DNA of 64,000 nucleotides from Pseudobutyrivibrio xylanivorans (GCF_010906925.1 NZ_VTVE01000004.1:62001-126000); one strand, 5' to 3'. Numbered from the stretch's first letter, positions 1 through 7,701 are shown. Translations and numbers: made by a program. The notes: generated by a model not told the origin, from the letters alone.

Positions 1-357
1 GTGACAGAAGTAACGCCAGAGGATATAGATATTTTCTTTGCAAATGACTTTATTATTACTTCCCATTTGGTATCAGCTGAGATTGCTGGATATTTGCCTT
101 ATGGTGAGGGTTGGAAATACATCTGTGAAGGCAGAACTGCCTATGATGGCGACAAGCCAATTAATACAAATGGCGGTCGTACTTCATTTGGCCACGCCCA
201 TGCTGCATCTGGTCTAGCTGATTTATATGAATGTGTAAAGCAGATGCGTGGTGAGTGCGGAGAGAGACAGGTTAAGAAACTTCCTAAGACTGCTATGTTA
301 CGTGGTTATGGCGGTGCTCAAAATATCTGCTCGTACATCATCAGGACAATTGATTAA
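1..357 (+). CDS. SCP-x-type thiolase, C-terminal fragment (cut by window edge)
   Basis: This is the last 118 residues of a thiolase-superfamily enzyme whose 5' part lies outside the window. It aligns along its whole length with the C-terminus of the complete paralogue at 9502-10791. Both share the block GGRTS-[FY]-GHA, which carries the thiolase active-site histidine, and a C-terminal R-G-[FY]-GGAQN segment. Classical biosynthetic thiolases have a second cysteine there; its absence is usual for SCP-x and PhlC-like members. The GTG at base 1 is only the first in-frame codon visible, since the paralogue is about 430 residues long. The DUF35 gene follows after 15 bases, the standard partner arrangement for this thiolase class. 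Confidence 0.85.
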   Translation: MTEVTPEDIDIFFANDFIITSHLVSAEIAGYLPYGEGWKYICEGRTAYDGDKPINTNGGRTSFGHAHAASGLADLYECVKQMRGECGERQVKKLPKTAMLRGYGGAQNICSYIIRTID

Positions 358-372
358 TGGGAGGTGTGACAG

Positions 373-795
373 ATGGCAATTAAGTTAGAAAAGGTTGTTC
401 AAGGTTTCTACGATAGACTTGAAGAAGGAAAAATATGTGGTAGAAAATGTCCTAAGTGTGGGGCTGTAGAATTCCCACCAGTTTATGCTTGCAACTCTTG
501 CGGAAATTTAGAGACGGAGTGGTATGAAATATCTGGTAATGCCAAGATGCATTCGATCGTTATGCCGGCTGCACTTTCAAGCAAGCCTGAGTACAAGGCT
601 CTAGGAAAGTTTGCATATGGCGAGATAGAGCTAGAAGAAGGGGCTAGACTTAATGCAGTAGTCCGTGGCATTTCTAAAAAGACCAGAAAGGAACTCTTAG
701 ATAAGCTTCCACTGGACGTCCACGCTGCCATTTACCAGCGTGACGGTTACAAGACTGTGGTATTTGATTTGGATTCTAAGTATTTTGATAACTAA
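373..795 (+). CDS. DUF35 zinc-ribbon/OB-fold acyl-CoA-binding protein
   Basis: A 140-residue protein with a rubredoxin-like zinc ribbon near the N-terminus (Cys26, Cys29, Cys40, Cys43, in a CPKCG...CNSCG pattern) followed by an OB-fold-sized domain. In studied systems (archaeal thiolase/HMG-CoA synthase complexes, PhlB of phloroglucinol synthesis, ChsH2) DUF35 proteins bind a partner thiolase or dehydratase and help hold the acyl-CoA. Here it directly follows a thiolase fragment, so it is probably that enzyme's partner subunit. The start has a GGGAGGTGTGAC ribosome binding site. It is paralogous to the protein at 10803-11243. The substrate cannot be told from sequence. Confidence 0.85.
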   Translation: MAIKLEKVVQGFYDRLEEGKICGRKCPKCGAVEFPPVYACNSCGNLETEWYEISGNAKMHSIVMPAALSSKPEYKALGKFAYGEIELEEGARLNAVVRGISKKTRKELLDKLPLDVHAAIYQRDGYKTVVFDLDSKYFDN

Positions 796-926
796 GCCCT
801 TACATATACTAGGTAAGCGCGAGCAGGGGATACCGTGCCGAGTGTGGGAGGACCTACGCCGGCAGAAGGACCCACACGAGAGTGCGGAGGGGGCCCTGCG
901 GGAGCATGAGAAACTGGGATAGGGCT
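795..926 (+). repeat. Structured GC-rich element, copy A
   Basis: A 132-base GC-rich block in AT-rich DNA, beginning at the stop codon of the DUF35 gene and ending just before the ribosome binding site of the acyl carrier protein gene. Three nested helices can be read: 795-800 with 921-926, 823-828 (GCAGGG) with 894-899 (CCCTGC), and 842-848 (GTGTGGG) with 871-877 (CCCACAC). A second copy is at 30358-30496 with the same order of helices and conserved segments GCGCGAGCAGGG, ACCTAC and GCCCTGCGGGAGCA. It could be a structured RNA, a REP-like mobile repeat, or a stand-alone HEARO/omega-type RNA; I cannot decide. Confidence 0.7.
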
Positions 927-948
927 ATTATAGAAAGGAAGTAAAGTA

Positions 949-1188
949 ATGGACAGAAAAGAATTAGAGTCTCAAATAATTGAGATGGTGGCGAAGTGCT
1001 ACAGCGTGGATGCCGCTAATCTTTCAATGGAGACTACATTTAAGGATGACTTAAAAGGAGCATCAGTTCTCATGGTAGGACTTGTTTCTGAGATTGAAAA
1101 TGAATTAGATGCAATGATTGCACTTCAGGATGCAGCTGCATGTGCAACTATCGGAGAGCTTGTAGATAAGGTTGAAGAGGAATTGTAA
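949..1188 (+). CDS. Acyl carrier protein with atypical phosphopantetheine site
   Basis: A 79-residue acidic helical protein of acyl-carrier-protein size and pattern. The serine that would take the 4'-phosphopantetheine arm aligns at Ser39, but the surrounding motif reads KGASV instead of the usual GLDSL. The first residue of the DSL triad is therefore Ala and the last Val. It sits in a unit with a DUF35 protein, a phosphotransacylase and holo-ACP synthase, so it is probably a dedicated carrier rather than the housekeeping fatty-acid ACP. The start ATG follows AAAGGAAG. A related ACP, also with an altered motif, begins the second module at 9190. Confidence 0.8.
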   Translation: MDRKELESQIIEMVAKCYSVDAANLSMETTFKDDLKGASVLMVGLVSEIENELDAMIALQDAAACATIGELVDKVEEEL

Positions 1189-1214
1189 TAATTCGTATAT
1201 ACGAAGGAGAAAAA

Positions 1215-2225
1215 ATGAGCGTACTTGATAATATTTACGAAAAGGCTAAAGCTAATCCACAAAAGGTTGCTTTTCCAGAGGCTGAAAATGAAAAAATGAT
1301 GCAAGCCGCTTACGAATGCGGACAAGAGGGATATATTGTCCCTATTTTGGTAGGCGATGCTTCAAAGATTAGAGAATTAATAGCTGAAAGAGGCTACGAG
1401 GAATCCGTATTTACGATAATTGATATTGGAAATGAGGATTACAAAAACGATATTATTGCAAAATATGTTGCACTTCCACAGACTGTTCTTAAGGAAAAGG
1501 CATTGGGACGTCGAATGGAAAACCCACTTTATTATGCAATGGCAATGCAGGCTGTGGGCGAGGCAGACGTTACATTTGCTGGAATCGACAATACAACAGG
1601 AGATGTACTTCTGGCTGGTCAGATGATAATCGGTCTAAAGGAGGGAATCAGCACAGTTTCATCTATTGGACTCTGTGATATTCCTGGATTTGAGGGAAGC
1701 GAAGGACAGCTTCTGGCTGTTGGAGATAGTGCGGTATGCACAAATCCATCTGCCGAGCAGCTTGCTGATATTGCAATTTCTGCCTGCGATACAGTAAAGG
1801 GGCTTCTAGACTGGCAGCCAAGATGTGCAATGGTATGTTACTCAACACTTGGCTCTGGCCAGGGTGAGCTAATTGACAAGGTGAAGGAGGCTCTTGCAAT
1901 TGCAAATGAAAAGCGTCCAGACCTTGATATTGATGGCGAATTCCAGCTTGATGCAGCAATTGTTCCAGCTGTGGCAGCAAAGAAAGTCAATCGAGAAAGC
2001 AAGGTTGCAGGTAAGGCAAATGTACTTATCTGGCCAGATCTTAATGTAGGAAATACTGCTGTAAAGCTCATTCAGCAATTTGGACATGCTGATGCATACG
2101 GACCAATGCTTCAGGGATTCAACAGCATTGTTTGTGATTGCTCTAGAGGGGCACCTGTTTCAGAGATTAAGGGAAATGTTATTATCTCTGCTGTTCGTGC
2201 TCTTGGCGCAAAGAGGGACTGCTAA
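1215..2225 (+). CDS. Phosphate acetyl/butyryltransferase family enzyme
   Basis: A 336-residue protein of the Pta/Ptb family, which interconverts acyl-CoA and acyl phosphate. It has the family's length and typical C-terminal segments (VLIWPDLNVGN, YGPMLQGF, then a short helix). Acetyl versus butyryl specificity cannot be read reliably. It is not PlsX, which has a different N-terminus. No acetate or butyrate kinase is adjacent. Instead it lies between an ACP gene and holo-ACP synthase, which suggests it supplies or removes acyl groups for the ACP/thiolase module rather than acting in bulk fermentation; that is inference. The start follows a GAAGGAG site. Confidence 0.85.
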   Translation: MSVLDNIYEKAKANPQKVAFPEAENEKMMQAAYECGQEGYIVPILVGDASKIRELIAERGYEESVFTIIDIGNEDYKNDIIAKYVALPQTVLKEKALGRRMENPLYYAMAMQAVGEADVTFAGIDNTTGDVLLAGQMIIGLKEGISTVSSIGLCDIPGFEGSEGQLLAVGDSAVCTNPSAEQLADIAISACDTVKGLLDWQPRCAMVCYSTLGSGQGELIDKVKEALAIANEKRPDLDIDGEFQLDAAIVPAVAAKKVNRESKVAGKANVLIWPDLNVGNTAVKLIQQFGHADAYGPMLQGFNSIVCDCSRGAPVSEIKGNVIISAVRALGAKRDC

Positions 2226-2260
2226 GATTTAGCAGTAGATTTTAATAGGAGCAAATCTTA
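2223..2260 (+). promoter_or_regulatory. Inverted repeat around the acpS ribosome binding site
   Basis: TAAGATTT (2223-2230) is exactly complementary to AAATCTTA (2253-2260). The AGGAG that must serve acpS lies between the arms, about 13 bases from the ATG, which is longer than normal. Folding could tune translation of acpS. The loop is 22 bases and the arms are AT-rich, so chance is possible. Confidence 0.3.
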
Positions 2261-2263
2261 ACT

Positions 2264-2656
2264 ATGGGAAACGTTTTAGGGGTCGGAATCGACCTAGTTT
2301 CAATAAGCGAAATTCGTGATTTGGACGAGAGGACCAAAGGTGCTTTTGTCCAGCGGACATATACTAGCAAGGAACGTGAGGATGCTGTGGGGGCGTCTGA
2401 TTACTATGAGTTTCTCGCCGGTAGATTTGCTGTCAAGGAGGCTGTTTACAAAGCTATTTGCAGCAGCTTCCCTGACGTTAATTTTGATTTTAGAAATGTG
2501 GAAACTATAAAACAGCCTAACGGAGCACCAAAATTTTCTGCCAATATAGAACTCCTCAATATATTTAAAACAATCGGTGCCGAGGATGTTTTGGTTTCCA
2601 TTTCTAATCAGGGTGATTATGTTATAGCAATTGCCCAGCTGATAAAAAGAGAGTAG
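2264..2656 (+). CDS. acpS: Holo-[acyl-carrier-protein] synthase
   Basis: A 130-residue AcpS-type phosphopantetheinyl transferase, which moves the 4'-phosphopantetheine arm of CoA onto the serine of an acyl carrier protein. The N-terminal GVGIDLVSISEI and the central AGRFAVKEAVYKA segments are the two signature motifs holding the Mg2+-binding Asp and Glu. Length is normal for the family. It closes the ACP/phosphotransacylase unit and may act on the atypical ACPs at 949 and 9190 as well as on the cell's main ACP. The stop codon lies inside the stem of the terminator that follows. Confidence 0.92.
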   Translation: MGNVLGVGIDLVSISEIRDLDERTKGAFVQRTYTSKEREDAVGASDYYEFLAGRFAVKEAVYKAICSSFPDVNFDFRNVETIKQPNGAPKFSANIELLNIFKTIGAEDVLVSISNQGDYVIAIAQLIKRE

Positions 2657-2675
2657 CCGCAAGGCTACTTTTTTT
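2653..2675 (+). terminator. Rho-independent terminator after acpS
   Basis: A six-base-pair stem GTAGCC/GGCTAC with a GCAA tetraloop, followed by seven T residues. It overlaps the acpS stop codon and closes the first acyl-transfer unit. Confidence 0.9.
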
Positions 2676-2726
2676 GTGGCAAAGATTGTGATTGACTATA
2701 AAATGATAATAATTACTAATTTTATA

Positions 2727-2771
2727 TTGACAAAGCTATAATAAATGATATTATATAGATAATCATTATTG
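2727..2771 (+). promoter_or_regulatory. perR promoter with PerR-box-like operator
   Basis: TTGACA at 2727-2732 and TATTAT at 2749-2754 (16-base spacing) form a sigma-A promoter. Bases 2757-2771 form an imperfect 7-1-7 inverted repeat that matches the published PerR box TTATAATNATTATAA at about 11 of 14 defined positions. Its position at the start point would suit autorepression. Confidence 0.6.
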
Positions 2772-2811
2772 ATTTTGCTTATCGAGGTTATTTGAAGAAA
2801 GCAGGTGTTAT

Positions 2812-3195
2812 ATGAATTACAGTAGACAGAGAGAATACATAAAAGAATATTTGATGTCTACCAAAGAGCACCCTACAGCTGAGGTTATTTATCAGAATGT
2901 TAGGGAAGAATATCCTAAAATTAGTCTTGGTACCGTATATAGAAATCTTACTCTTCTTGTGGAGTTAGGAGAGGTGAAAAAGATTTCCACTGGCGATGGC
3001 ACTGAGCACTATGATGCGGACACATCAGCACATAGTCACTACTATTGCAGATGTTGCCACAGAATTATGGATGTTGAGATTACACCTAGCGTAGATCAAA
3101 TTCTCGCAGCATCTAGCACGGGGCTAGGGACAGTTGAGCAAGCATCATTACTCTTTACAGGTGTTTGTAAAGACTGCATGGATAATGGTAAATAA
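2812..3195 (+). CDS. perR: Fur-family peroxide-responsive repressor (PerR-like)
   Basis: A 127-residue Fur/PerR regulator: N-terminal winged helix (the TVYRNLTLLVELGEV block is the recognition region), then a dimerisation domain with H74-S-H76, and two Cys pairs (Cys79/Cys82 and Cys119/Cys122) for the structural zinc. PerR uses bound Fe(II) to sense peroxide by histidine oxidation. Rubrerythrin, a peroxide reductase, is immediately downstream, and a PerR-box-like site lies in the promoter. Both favour PerR over Fur or Zur. The last codon is followed at once by the leader of the rubrerythrin gene, so the two are probably co-transcribed. Confidence 0.85.
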   Translation: MNYSRQREYIKEYLMSTKEHPTAEVIYQNVREEYPKISLGTVYRNLTLLVELGEVKKISTGDGTEHYDADTSAHSHYYCRCCHRIMDVEITPSVDQILAASSTGLGTVEQASLLFTGVCKDCMDNGK

Positions 3196-3221
3196 TGTTT
3201 AAAAATGAAAGGAGTCTAATT

Positions 3222-3809
3222 ATGGCAAAGTACGTATGTCCGGTTTGTGGTTATATTCATGAGGGGGATAATCCACCTGAGGAGTGTCCTGTATGTCACG
3301 TTTCTGGTGACAAGTTTAAGAAGGTAGAGGGTGAGCTTACACTTGCTGCAGAGCATGAGTTCGGTGTTTATGCATCTACAGTTAAGAATAACCCTGATAT
3401 TTCTGATGAGGACAAGAAATACATCTTCGAACAGCTCAAGGCTAATTTTGAAGGAGAGTGCTCTGAGGTTGGTATGTACCTTTGCATGGCTCGTGTTGCT
3501 CATAGAGAGGGATATCCAGAAATCGGATTATATTGGGAAAAGGCAGCTTTTGAAGAGGCTGAGCATGCAGCTAAGTTCGCAGAGTTGCTTGGTTCAGATC
3601 TCGAGGCTAACATGACAAATTCTACTAAGAAGAATCTTGCATGGAGAGTAGATTGCGAGTTCGGTGCTACACAGGGTAAGGTAGACCTTGCTACATGTGC
3701 TAAGAAGAACAACCTTGACGCTATCCATGACACAGTTCATGAGATGGCTCGTGACGAGGCTAGACATGGTAAGGCACTCAAGGGATTCTTAGATCGTTAC
3801 TTTAACTAA
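3222..3809 (+). CDS. Reverse rubrerythrin (N-terminal rubredoxin domain)
   Basis: A 195-residue peroxide-detoxifying protein. The rubredoxin Cys4 iron site is at the N-terminus (Cys6, Cys9, Cys22, Cys25). The four-helix diiron domain follows, with repeated E-x2-H motifs (FEGECSEV, FEEAEHA, RDEARHG). This order is the reverse of classical rubrerythrin and typical of anaerobic Clostridia. The enzyme reduces H2O2 to water using electrons passed through rubredoxin. I chose the ATG at 3222 because it follows AAAGGAG and begins the MAKYVCPVCG consensus; the in-frame ATG at 3195 has no ribosome binding site. Confidence 0.92.
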   Translation: MAKYVCPVCGYIHEGDNPPEECPVCHVSGDKFKKVEGELTLAAEHEFGVYASTVKNNPDISDEDKKYIFEQLKANFEGECSEVGMYLCMARVAHREGYPEIGLYWEKAAFEEAEHAAKFAELLGSDLEANMTNSTKKNLAWRVDCEFGATQGKVDLATCAKKNNLDAIHDTVHEMARDEARHGKALKGFLDRYFN

Positions 3810-3836
3810 TTTAATAATTACTATTTTTCCCAAAAG

Positions 3837-3866
3837 AAGGGCAGGATTAATTCCTGCCCTTTTTTC
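3837..3866 (+). terminator. Terminator after rubrerythrin
   Basis: A ten-base-pair stem AAGGGCAGGA/TCCTGCCCTT with a five-base loop, followed by a T-rich tract. Confidence 0.92.
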
Positions 3867-3905
3867 TGTTTTACATAAAACACAAAAATGATTTCAAAAT
3901 CTTCA

Positions 3906-4065
3906 TTTACATTGGACCTCACATTTGTTATAGTGTCCCATGGATGGTATTCGACAAGAAACTATACCCTTATAATTTCTAAATTTTAAAAATAAAAGAC
4001 CCGTGGCATGCTCGTATCACTTTGAACGAGACTGTATCACCTTGCGAATAAAGGAGGTGTTGCCA
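3906..4065 (+). promoter_or_regulatory. Promoter and leader of the pantothenate operon
   Basis: TTTACA (3906-3911), a 17-base spacer and TATAGT (3929-3934) form a good sigma-A promoter. The roughly 125-base leader holds two short hairpins: GGTAT (3946-3950) with ATACC (3964-3968), and CTCGT (4011-4015) with ACGAG (4026-4030). Firmicute pan operons are known to carry a 'pan' RNA motif in this place. I cannot confirm its bulged-A signature by eye. Confidence 0.55.
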
Positions 4066-4908
4066 TTGAAGGTTGGATTTGTAGGCGCTGGCAAAGTAGG
4101 CTATTCCTTAGGAAAGCTATTTAATGACTGTCAGCACAATCTATTGGGCTATTATAGCCGACATTCATCATCAGCTATTGATGCAGCTGATTTTACCAAA
4201 TCAACTTATTTTCAAGATTTAGAGACATTAATTAAAGATAGTGATGCAGTGTTTATCACTGTTCCAGATGATGCGATTTCTATTGTGTGGGAGCAGATTA
4301 AGCACATGTCTATTACTGGCAAAATGATATGTCATTGCAGCGGATCTTTATCTTCAGAAATCTTTAAGGATATAGAAGAAACTGGCGCATTCGGTTTCTC
4401 AGTCCATCCATTACTGGCGGTATCGGATAGATACAAATCATACCAGGAACTTCCAAAAGCTTTATTTACTATCGAAGGAAATGAAAAACACATTGATGAA
4501 ATTGAAGGCTTATTAAAGTCATGCAATTTGTCAACAGCACGTATAAGTGCAGCGATGAAAACTCGCTACCATGGAGCAGCAGTTTTTGCATCTAATCTTG
4601 TTGTAGGTCTGATTCAATCTGCACAGGAGGAACTTCGTATATGCGGATTTTCTGACGAGCAGGTGGCAGATGCAATAACCCCTTTAATAGTGGGCAATGT
4701 GAACAAGGTGCTTTCTGTTGGCACAAAAGATGCACTGACAGGTCCTATTGAAAGAAATGATGTGGGAACAGTGAAAAAGCACTTAAATACCTTCGAAGGA
4801 AATAATCATGATGTTTACAGAATTCTCTCCAGAAAGGCACTGGAAATAGCAATGGATAAGCATCCAGATTCAGATTATAAAGCAATGGAACAATTATTAT
4901 CTTCTTAA
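4066..4908 (+). CDS. panG: Ketopantoate reductase, PanG type (Rossmann/DUF2520)
   Basis: A 280-residue protein with an N-terminal NAD(P)-binding Rossmann fold ([14 protein letters not shown]) and a C-terminal DUF2520 helical domain. It lies directly upstream of panB, panC and panD, and no classical panE is present. PanG was described in Francisella as a DUF2520-type ketopantoate reductase that reduces 2-dehydropantoate to pantoate with NADPH. Context and architecture support the same role here. The proposed start is the TTG at 4066, eight bases after AAGGAGG and just before the Rossmann motif; the in-frame ATG at 4003 lacks a ribosome binding site. Confidence 0.82.
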   Translation: MKVGFVGAGKVGYSLGKLFNDCQHNLLGYYSRHSSSAIDAADFTKSTYFQDLETLIKDSDAVFITVPDDAISIVWEQIKHMSITGKMICHCSGSLSSEIFKDIEETGAFGFSVHPLLAVSDRYKSYQELPKALFTIEGNEKHIDEIEGLLKSCNLSTARISAAMKTRYHGAAVFASNLVVGLIQSAQEELRICGFSDEQVADAITPLIVGNVNKVLSVGTKDALTGPIERNDVGTVKKHLNTFEGNNHDVYRILSRKALEIAMDKHPDSDYKAMEQLLSS

Positions 4909-4925
4909 AAAGGATGGAGAACGAA

Positions 4926-5804
4926 ATGAAAAACACAGTTACAACTCTTCAGGAAATGAAGAGAAAGGGTGAAAAAATCAGCATGCTCACATGCTATGAC
5001 TACACAACTGCATGCCTTATGGAGGATGCAGGAATTAATGCAATTTTAATAGGTGATTCACTTGGAATGACTATGATGGGATATAGTGATACTCTTCCTG
5101 TGACAGTGGATGATATCATTCATCATTGTGCAAGTGTATCTCGTGGATTAAAAGATACATTTCTTGTGGCAGATATGCCATTTATGTCTTATCAGACATC
5201 TGTTTATGATGCAGTGAAAAATGCAGGTAGACTTGTAAAAGAAGGACATGCTCAGGCAGTAAAGCTTGAAGGTGGAGCTTCTGTTTGCCAGCAAATTCAG
5301 GCTATCGTAAATGCGGATATTCCAGTTGTGGCTCACATTGGATTAACACCTCAGTCAATTAATGCATTTGGTGGATTTAAGGTTCAGGGTAAAAATGTAG
5401 AGCGTGCACTTCAGATAGTAGAGGATGCCAAGGCTGTTGAGGCAGCAGGTGCATTTATGGTTACTTTAGAGTGTGTGCCAGAGGAGCTTGCAACACTTAT
5501 ATCAGAGGAGCTTACTATTCCTACAATCGGTATTGGAGCTGGCGCAGGCTGCGACGGGCAGGTCCTTGTATATCAGGATATGCTGGGAATGTTTTCTGGA
5601 TTCAAGCCAAAGTTTGTAAAGCATTATGCAAATATTGGCGAGGAAATGAAGAATGCATTTAAGGCTTATGATGCTGAGGTTAAGGCAAAGACTTTCCCAG
5701 CTGCTGAGCATAATTTTGCTATTGATGCTGATGTAATGAAAGCGGTCAAGGCAGCACAGGGTAACGCAGAATTTAGAGTAGAATTTGAAACTGAGACAGT
5801 GTAA
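4926..5804 (+). CDS. panB: 3-methyl-2-oxobutanoate hydroxymethyltransferase
   Basis: A 292-residue PanB, which transfers a hydroxymethyl group from methylene-tetrahydrofolate to 2-oxoisovalerate to give ketopantoate, the first committed step of pantothenate synthesis. Signature segments include [17 protein letters not shown] (Mg2+-binding Asp), [18 protein letters not shown] and [15 protein letters not shown]. The TIM-barrel length is normal. I place the start at ATG 4926, seven bases after GGATGGAG, instead of the ATG at 4914 that lies inside that site. It begins 17 bases after panG and 13 bases before panC, so it is clearly in the operon. Confidence 0.95.
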   Translation: MKNTVTTLQEMKRKGEKISMLTCYDYTTACLMEDAGINAILIGDSLGMTMMGYSDTLPVTVDDIIHHCASVSRGLKDTFLVADMPFMSYQTSVYDAVKNAGRLVKEGHAQAVKLEGGASVCQQIQAIVNADIPVVAHIGLTPQSINAFGGFKVQGKNVERALQIVEDAKAVEAAGAFMVTLECVPEELATLISEELTIPTIGIGAGAGCDGQVLVYQDMLGMFSGFKPKFVKHYANIGEEMKNAFKAYDAEVKAKTFPAAEHNFAIDADVMKAVKAAQGNAEFRVEFETETV

Positions 5805-5817
5805 TAAAGGAGAGAAA

Positions 5818-6660
5818 ATGTTAGTAGCAACAACAATTGAAGAAGTAAAAGCAAATGTAAGACAGTGGAAGAAGGATGGTCTTAAAATTGGTTTAGTACC
5901 AACTATGGGATATTTACATGAGGGGCATGCAAGCCTAATATCGCGTGCACGTGGGGAGTGTGATAAAGTAATCGTTTCGGATTTTGTTAATCCAATTCAA
6001 TTTGGTCCCAAGGAGGACCTTGCAACATATCCAAGAGATTTTGATGCAGATTGCAAATTATGTGAGGGCCTTGGAGCTGATTTGATTTTCCATCCAGAAC
6101 CAAGTGAAATGTACAGCCCAGATTTTCATTCGTATGTAGGTGTTAATACATTATCAGCTGGACTTTGTGGAAAGAGCAGACCAATCCATTTCAATGGTGT
6201 ATGTACAGTAGTTAGCAAGCTTTTTAATATTACAGAAGCTGACAAGGCATACTTTGGACAGAAGGATGCGCAGCAGCTTGCTATCGTAAAGCGCATGGTT
6301 AGAGATCTTAATTTCAACATTGAAATAGTTGGTTGCCCAATCATCCGTGAGGAAGATGGACTTGCTAAGAGTTCTAGAAACACATACTTATCAGATGATG
6401 CTAGAGCAAAGGCAACTATCCTTCACAAGGCACTGACAAAGGGCGAAGAGATGGTAAGAGCTGGCGAGACTGATGCTATAAAAGTCCGCACAGAAATCAC
6501 AAACATCATCGAATCAGAGCCTCTTGCAAAAATTGATTATGTAGAGGTTGTTGATTTAGGAGAACTCCAGCAGTGCGATGTTATTGATGGACCAATCCTT
6601 ACAGCGGTAGCTGTTTACATAGACAATGTAAGATTGATTGATAACTTCATCGTTGAATAG
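5818..6660 (+). CDS. panC: Pantothenate synthetase
   Basis: A 280-residue PanC, joining pantoate and beta-alanine with ATP through a pantoyl-adenylate. It shows the nucleotidyl-transferase signature PTMGYLHEGHASLI (H-x-G-H) and the SSRNTYLS loop. The start is the ATG at 5818 after AAAGGAG; the earlier in-frame ATG at 5785 lies inside panB. The gene runs in step with panB and is separated from panD by 101 bases. Confidence 0.95.
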   Translation: MLVATTIEEVKANVRQWKKDGLKIGLVPTMGYLHEGHASLISRARGECDKVIVSDFVNPIQFGPKEDLATYPRDFDADCKLCEGLGADLIFHPEPSEMYSPDFHSYVGVNTLSAGLCGKSRPIHFNGVCTVVSKLFNITEADKAYFGQKDAQQLAIVKRMVRDLNFNIEIVGCPIIREEDGLAKSSRNTYLSDDARAKATILHKALTKGEEMVRAGETDAIKVRTEITNIIESEPLAKIDYVEVVDLGELQQCDVIDGPILTAVAVYIDNVRLIDNFIVE

Positions 6661-6761
6661 CGATAAATAGATATTAGGAAATAGATAGTTTAATAGCTGA
6701 TTTTAATTTTGATTAATAAGAAATTTGCTGCTATAGAACGATTCAGAGAAATGAGGATATT

Positions 6762-7154
6762 ATGAATTTAACAATGCTTAAAGGTAAGATTCACAGAGCT
6801 ACAGTCACACAGGCAGCCCTTGATTATGTGGGAAGTATCACAATTGATGAGGACTTGCTTGATGCTGCTGGGATTCTTGAATATGAGATGGTTCAGATTG
6901 TTGATGTAGAAAATGGCAATCGTTTTGAAACATACACTATCGCAGGTGAGCGTGGAAGTGGAGTAATCTGTTTAAACGGAGCAGCTGCACGCTGCGTTCA
7001 GGTGGGAGACCATGTAATCATCATGTGCTATTGCAGCATTGATGCTAGTGAAGCAAAGGACCACAAGCCTAGCGTAGTTTTTGTAGATGACAACAATGCT
7101 ACAAAGCGCATCACATGCTACGAGAAGCACGGCAGACTAGAGGATATGGCATAG
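6762..7154 (+). CDS. panD: Aspartate 1-decarboxylase
   Basis: A 130-residue PanD proenzyme, which makes beta-alanine from aspartate and so completes the pathway in this operon. The self-cleavage site is visible as Gly24-Ser25 in DYVGSITID; the serine becomes the pyruvoyl cofactor. The N-terminal [14 protein letters not shown] is characteristic. The 101-base gap after panC is AT-rich and shows no clear terminator, so read-through from panC is likely. Confidence 0.95.
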   Translation: MNLTMLKGKIHRATVTQAALDYVGSITIDEDLLDAAGILEYEMVQIVDVENGNRFETYTIAGERGSGVICLNGAAARCVQVGDHVIIMCYCSIDASEAKDHKPSVVFVDDNNATKRITCYEKHGRLEDMA

Positions 7155-7701
7155 TTTAGTCTGAGGCAGATGGTTTTGATTGTGGGGGGAGTGGTAGAGA
7201 GATAAGAAATATGAATGGGTTGACGGAAGGCCTAAAATATTTATATGTTTTACGGTAAATATTAAAAAATATGGATTACACCCGTAGGTTTCAATTTTAG
7301 AAAATTTTTGGAATTGAAAACCTACGGGTATTATTGGGATTTTTCAATTTGCACCGTAGGATTTCGGGATTCATCTGGAAGTGAAGCTAAAATATTACTC
7401 TTGAATCCTGAAATGTGGTGTAGGGCGAAGCTAGCTTACGGGGATTTCTAGAAAAAATAGAAAAACACCGTAAACTAAAATTTTAAGGAGAGAAAACCTA
7501 CGGGTATGATTACGAAAACGTAAATATACCCGTAGGTTTTTGATTCTGGAAATTTTTAGGGGCTGAAAATTGTGCTTTGAGGGAGAAAATAATTGGAAAG
7601 ATGTCTAAAGTAAAAGGAAAGAGAAAAGACTCACTTTAATGTAGTCTAATTCTGGGGTAGAATAATTGTATTAAAAAGAATAATAAATTGGAGGGCAAAC
7701 T
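7155..7701. repeat. Gene-free block with four consecutive inverted repeats
   Basis: No plausible gene lies here. Four palindromes follow each other. Repeat 1 (7280-7329) has arms beginning ACCCGTAGG and ending CCTACGGGT. Repeat 2 (7352-7420) pairs ATTTCGGGATTCA with TGAATCCTGAAAT, with one G-T pair. Repeat 3 (7436-7473) pairs TTACGG with CCGTAA. Repeat 4 (7493-7540) has 15-base perfect arms plus an inner TTACG/CGTAA hairpin closed by AAAA. Repeats 1 and 4 use the same arm sequence in opposite orientation. A promoter for the next gene probably lies in 7620-7690, but I see no convincing -35/-10 pair. Confidence 0.75.

Noticed and set aside
740-922. A 60-codon + strand reading frame covering the structured element
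   Set aside because: It starts inside the DUF35 gene, has no ribosome binding site, and its sequence is explained by the repeated structured element, whose second copy does not keep the frame.
1663-1980. Minus-strand reading frames over the phosphotransacylase gene
   Set aside because: They are opposite-strand shadows of a well-conserved gene with low-complexity Leu/Gln-rich translation and no start signals.
2223-2260. A strong translation-control switch for acpS
   Set aside because: The inverted repeat is real but AT-rich with a 22-base loop; kept only as a low-confidence feature and not raised as a finding.
4003-4065. The upstream ATG start for the panG gene
   Set aside because: There is no ribosome binding site, and the extra 21 residues precede the Rossmann strand without family support; TTG at 4066 has an ideal AAGGAGG.
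7280-7540. A CRISPR-like array
   Set aside because: The repeats are palindromes of differing sequence and spacing, without uniform direct repeats or spacers, and no cas genes are near.
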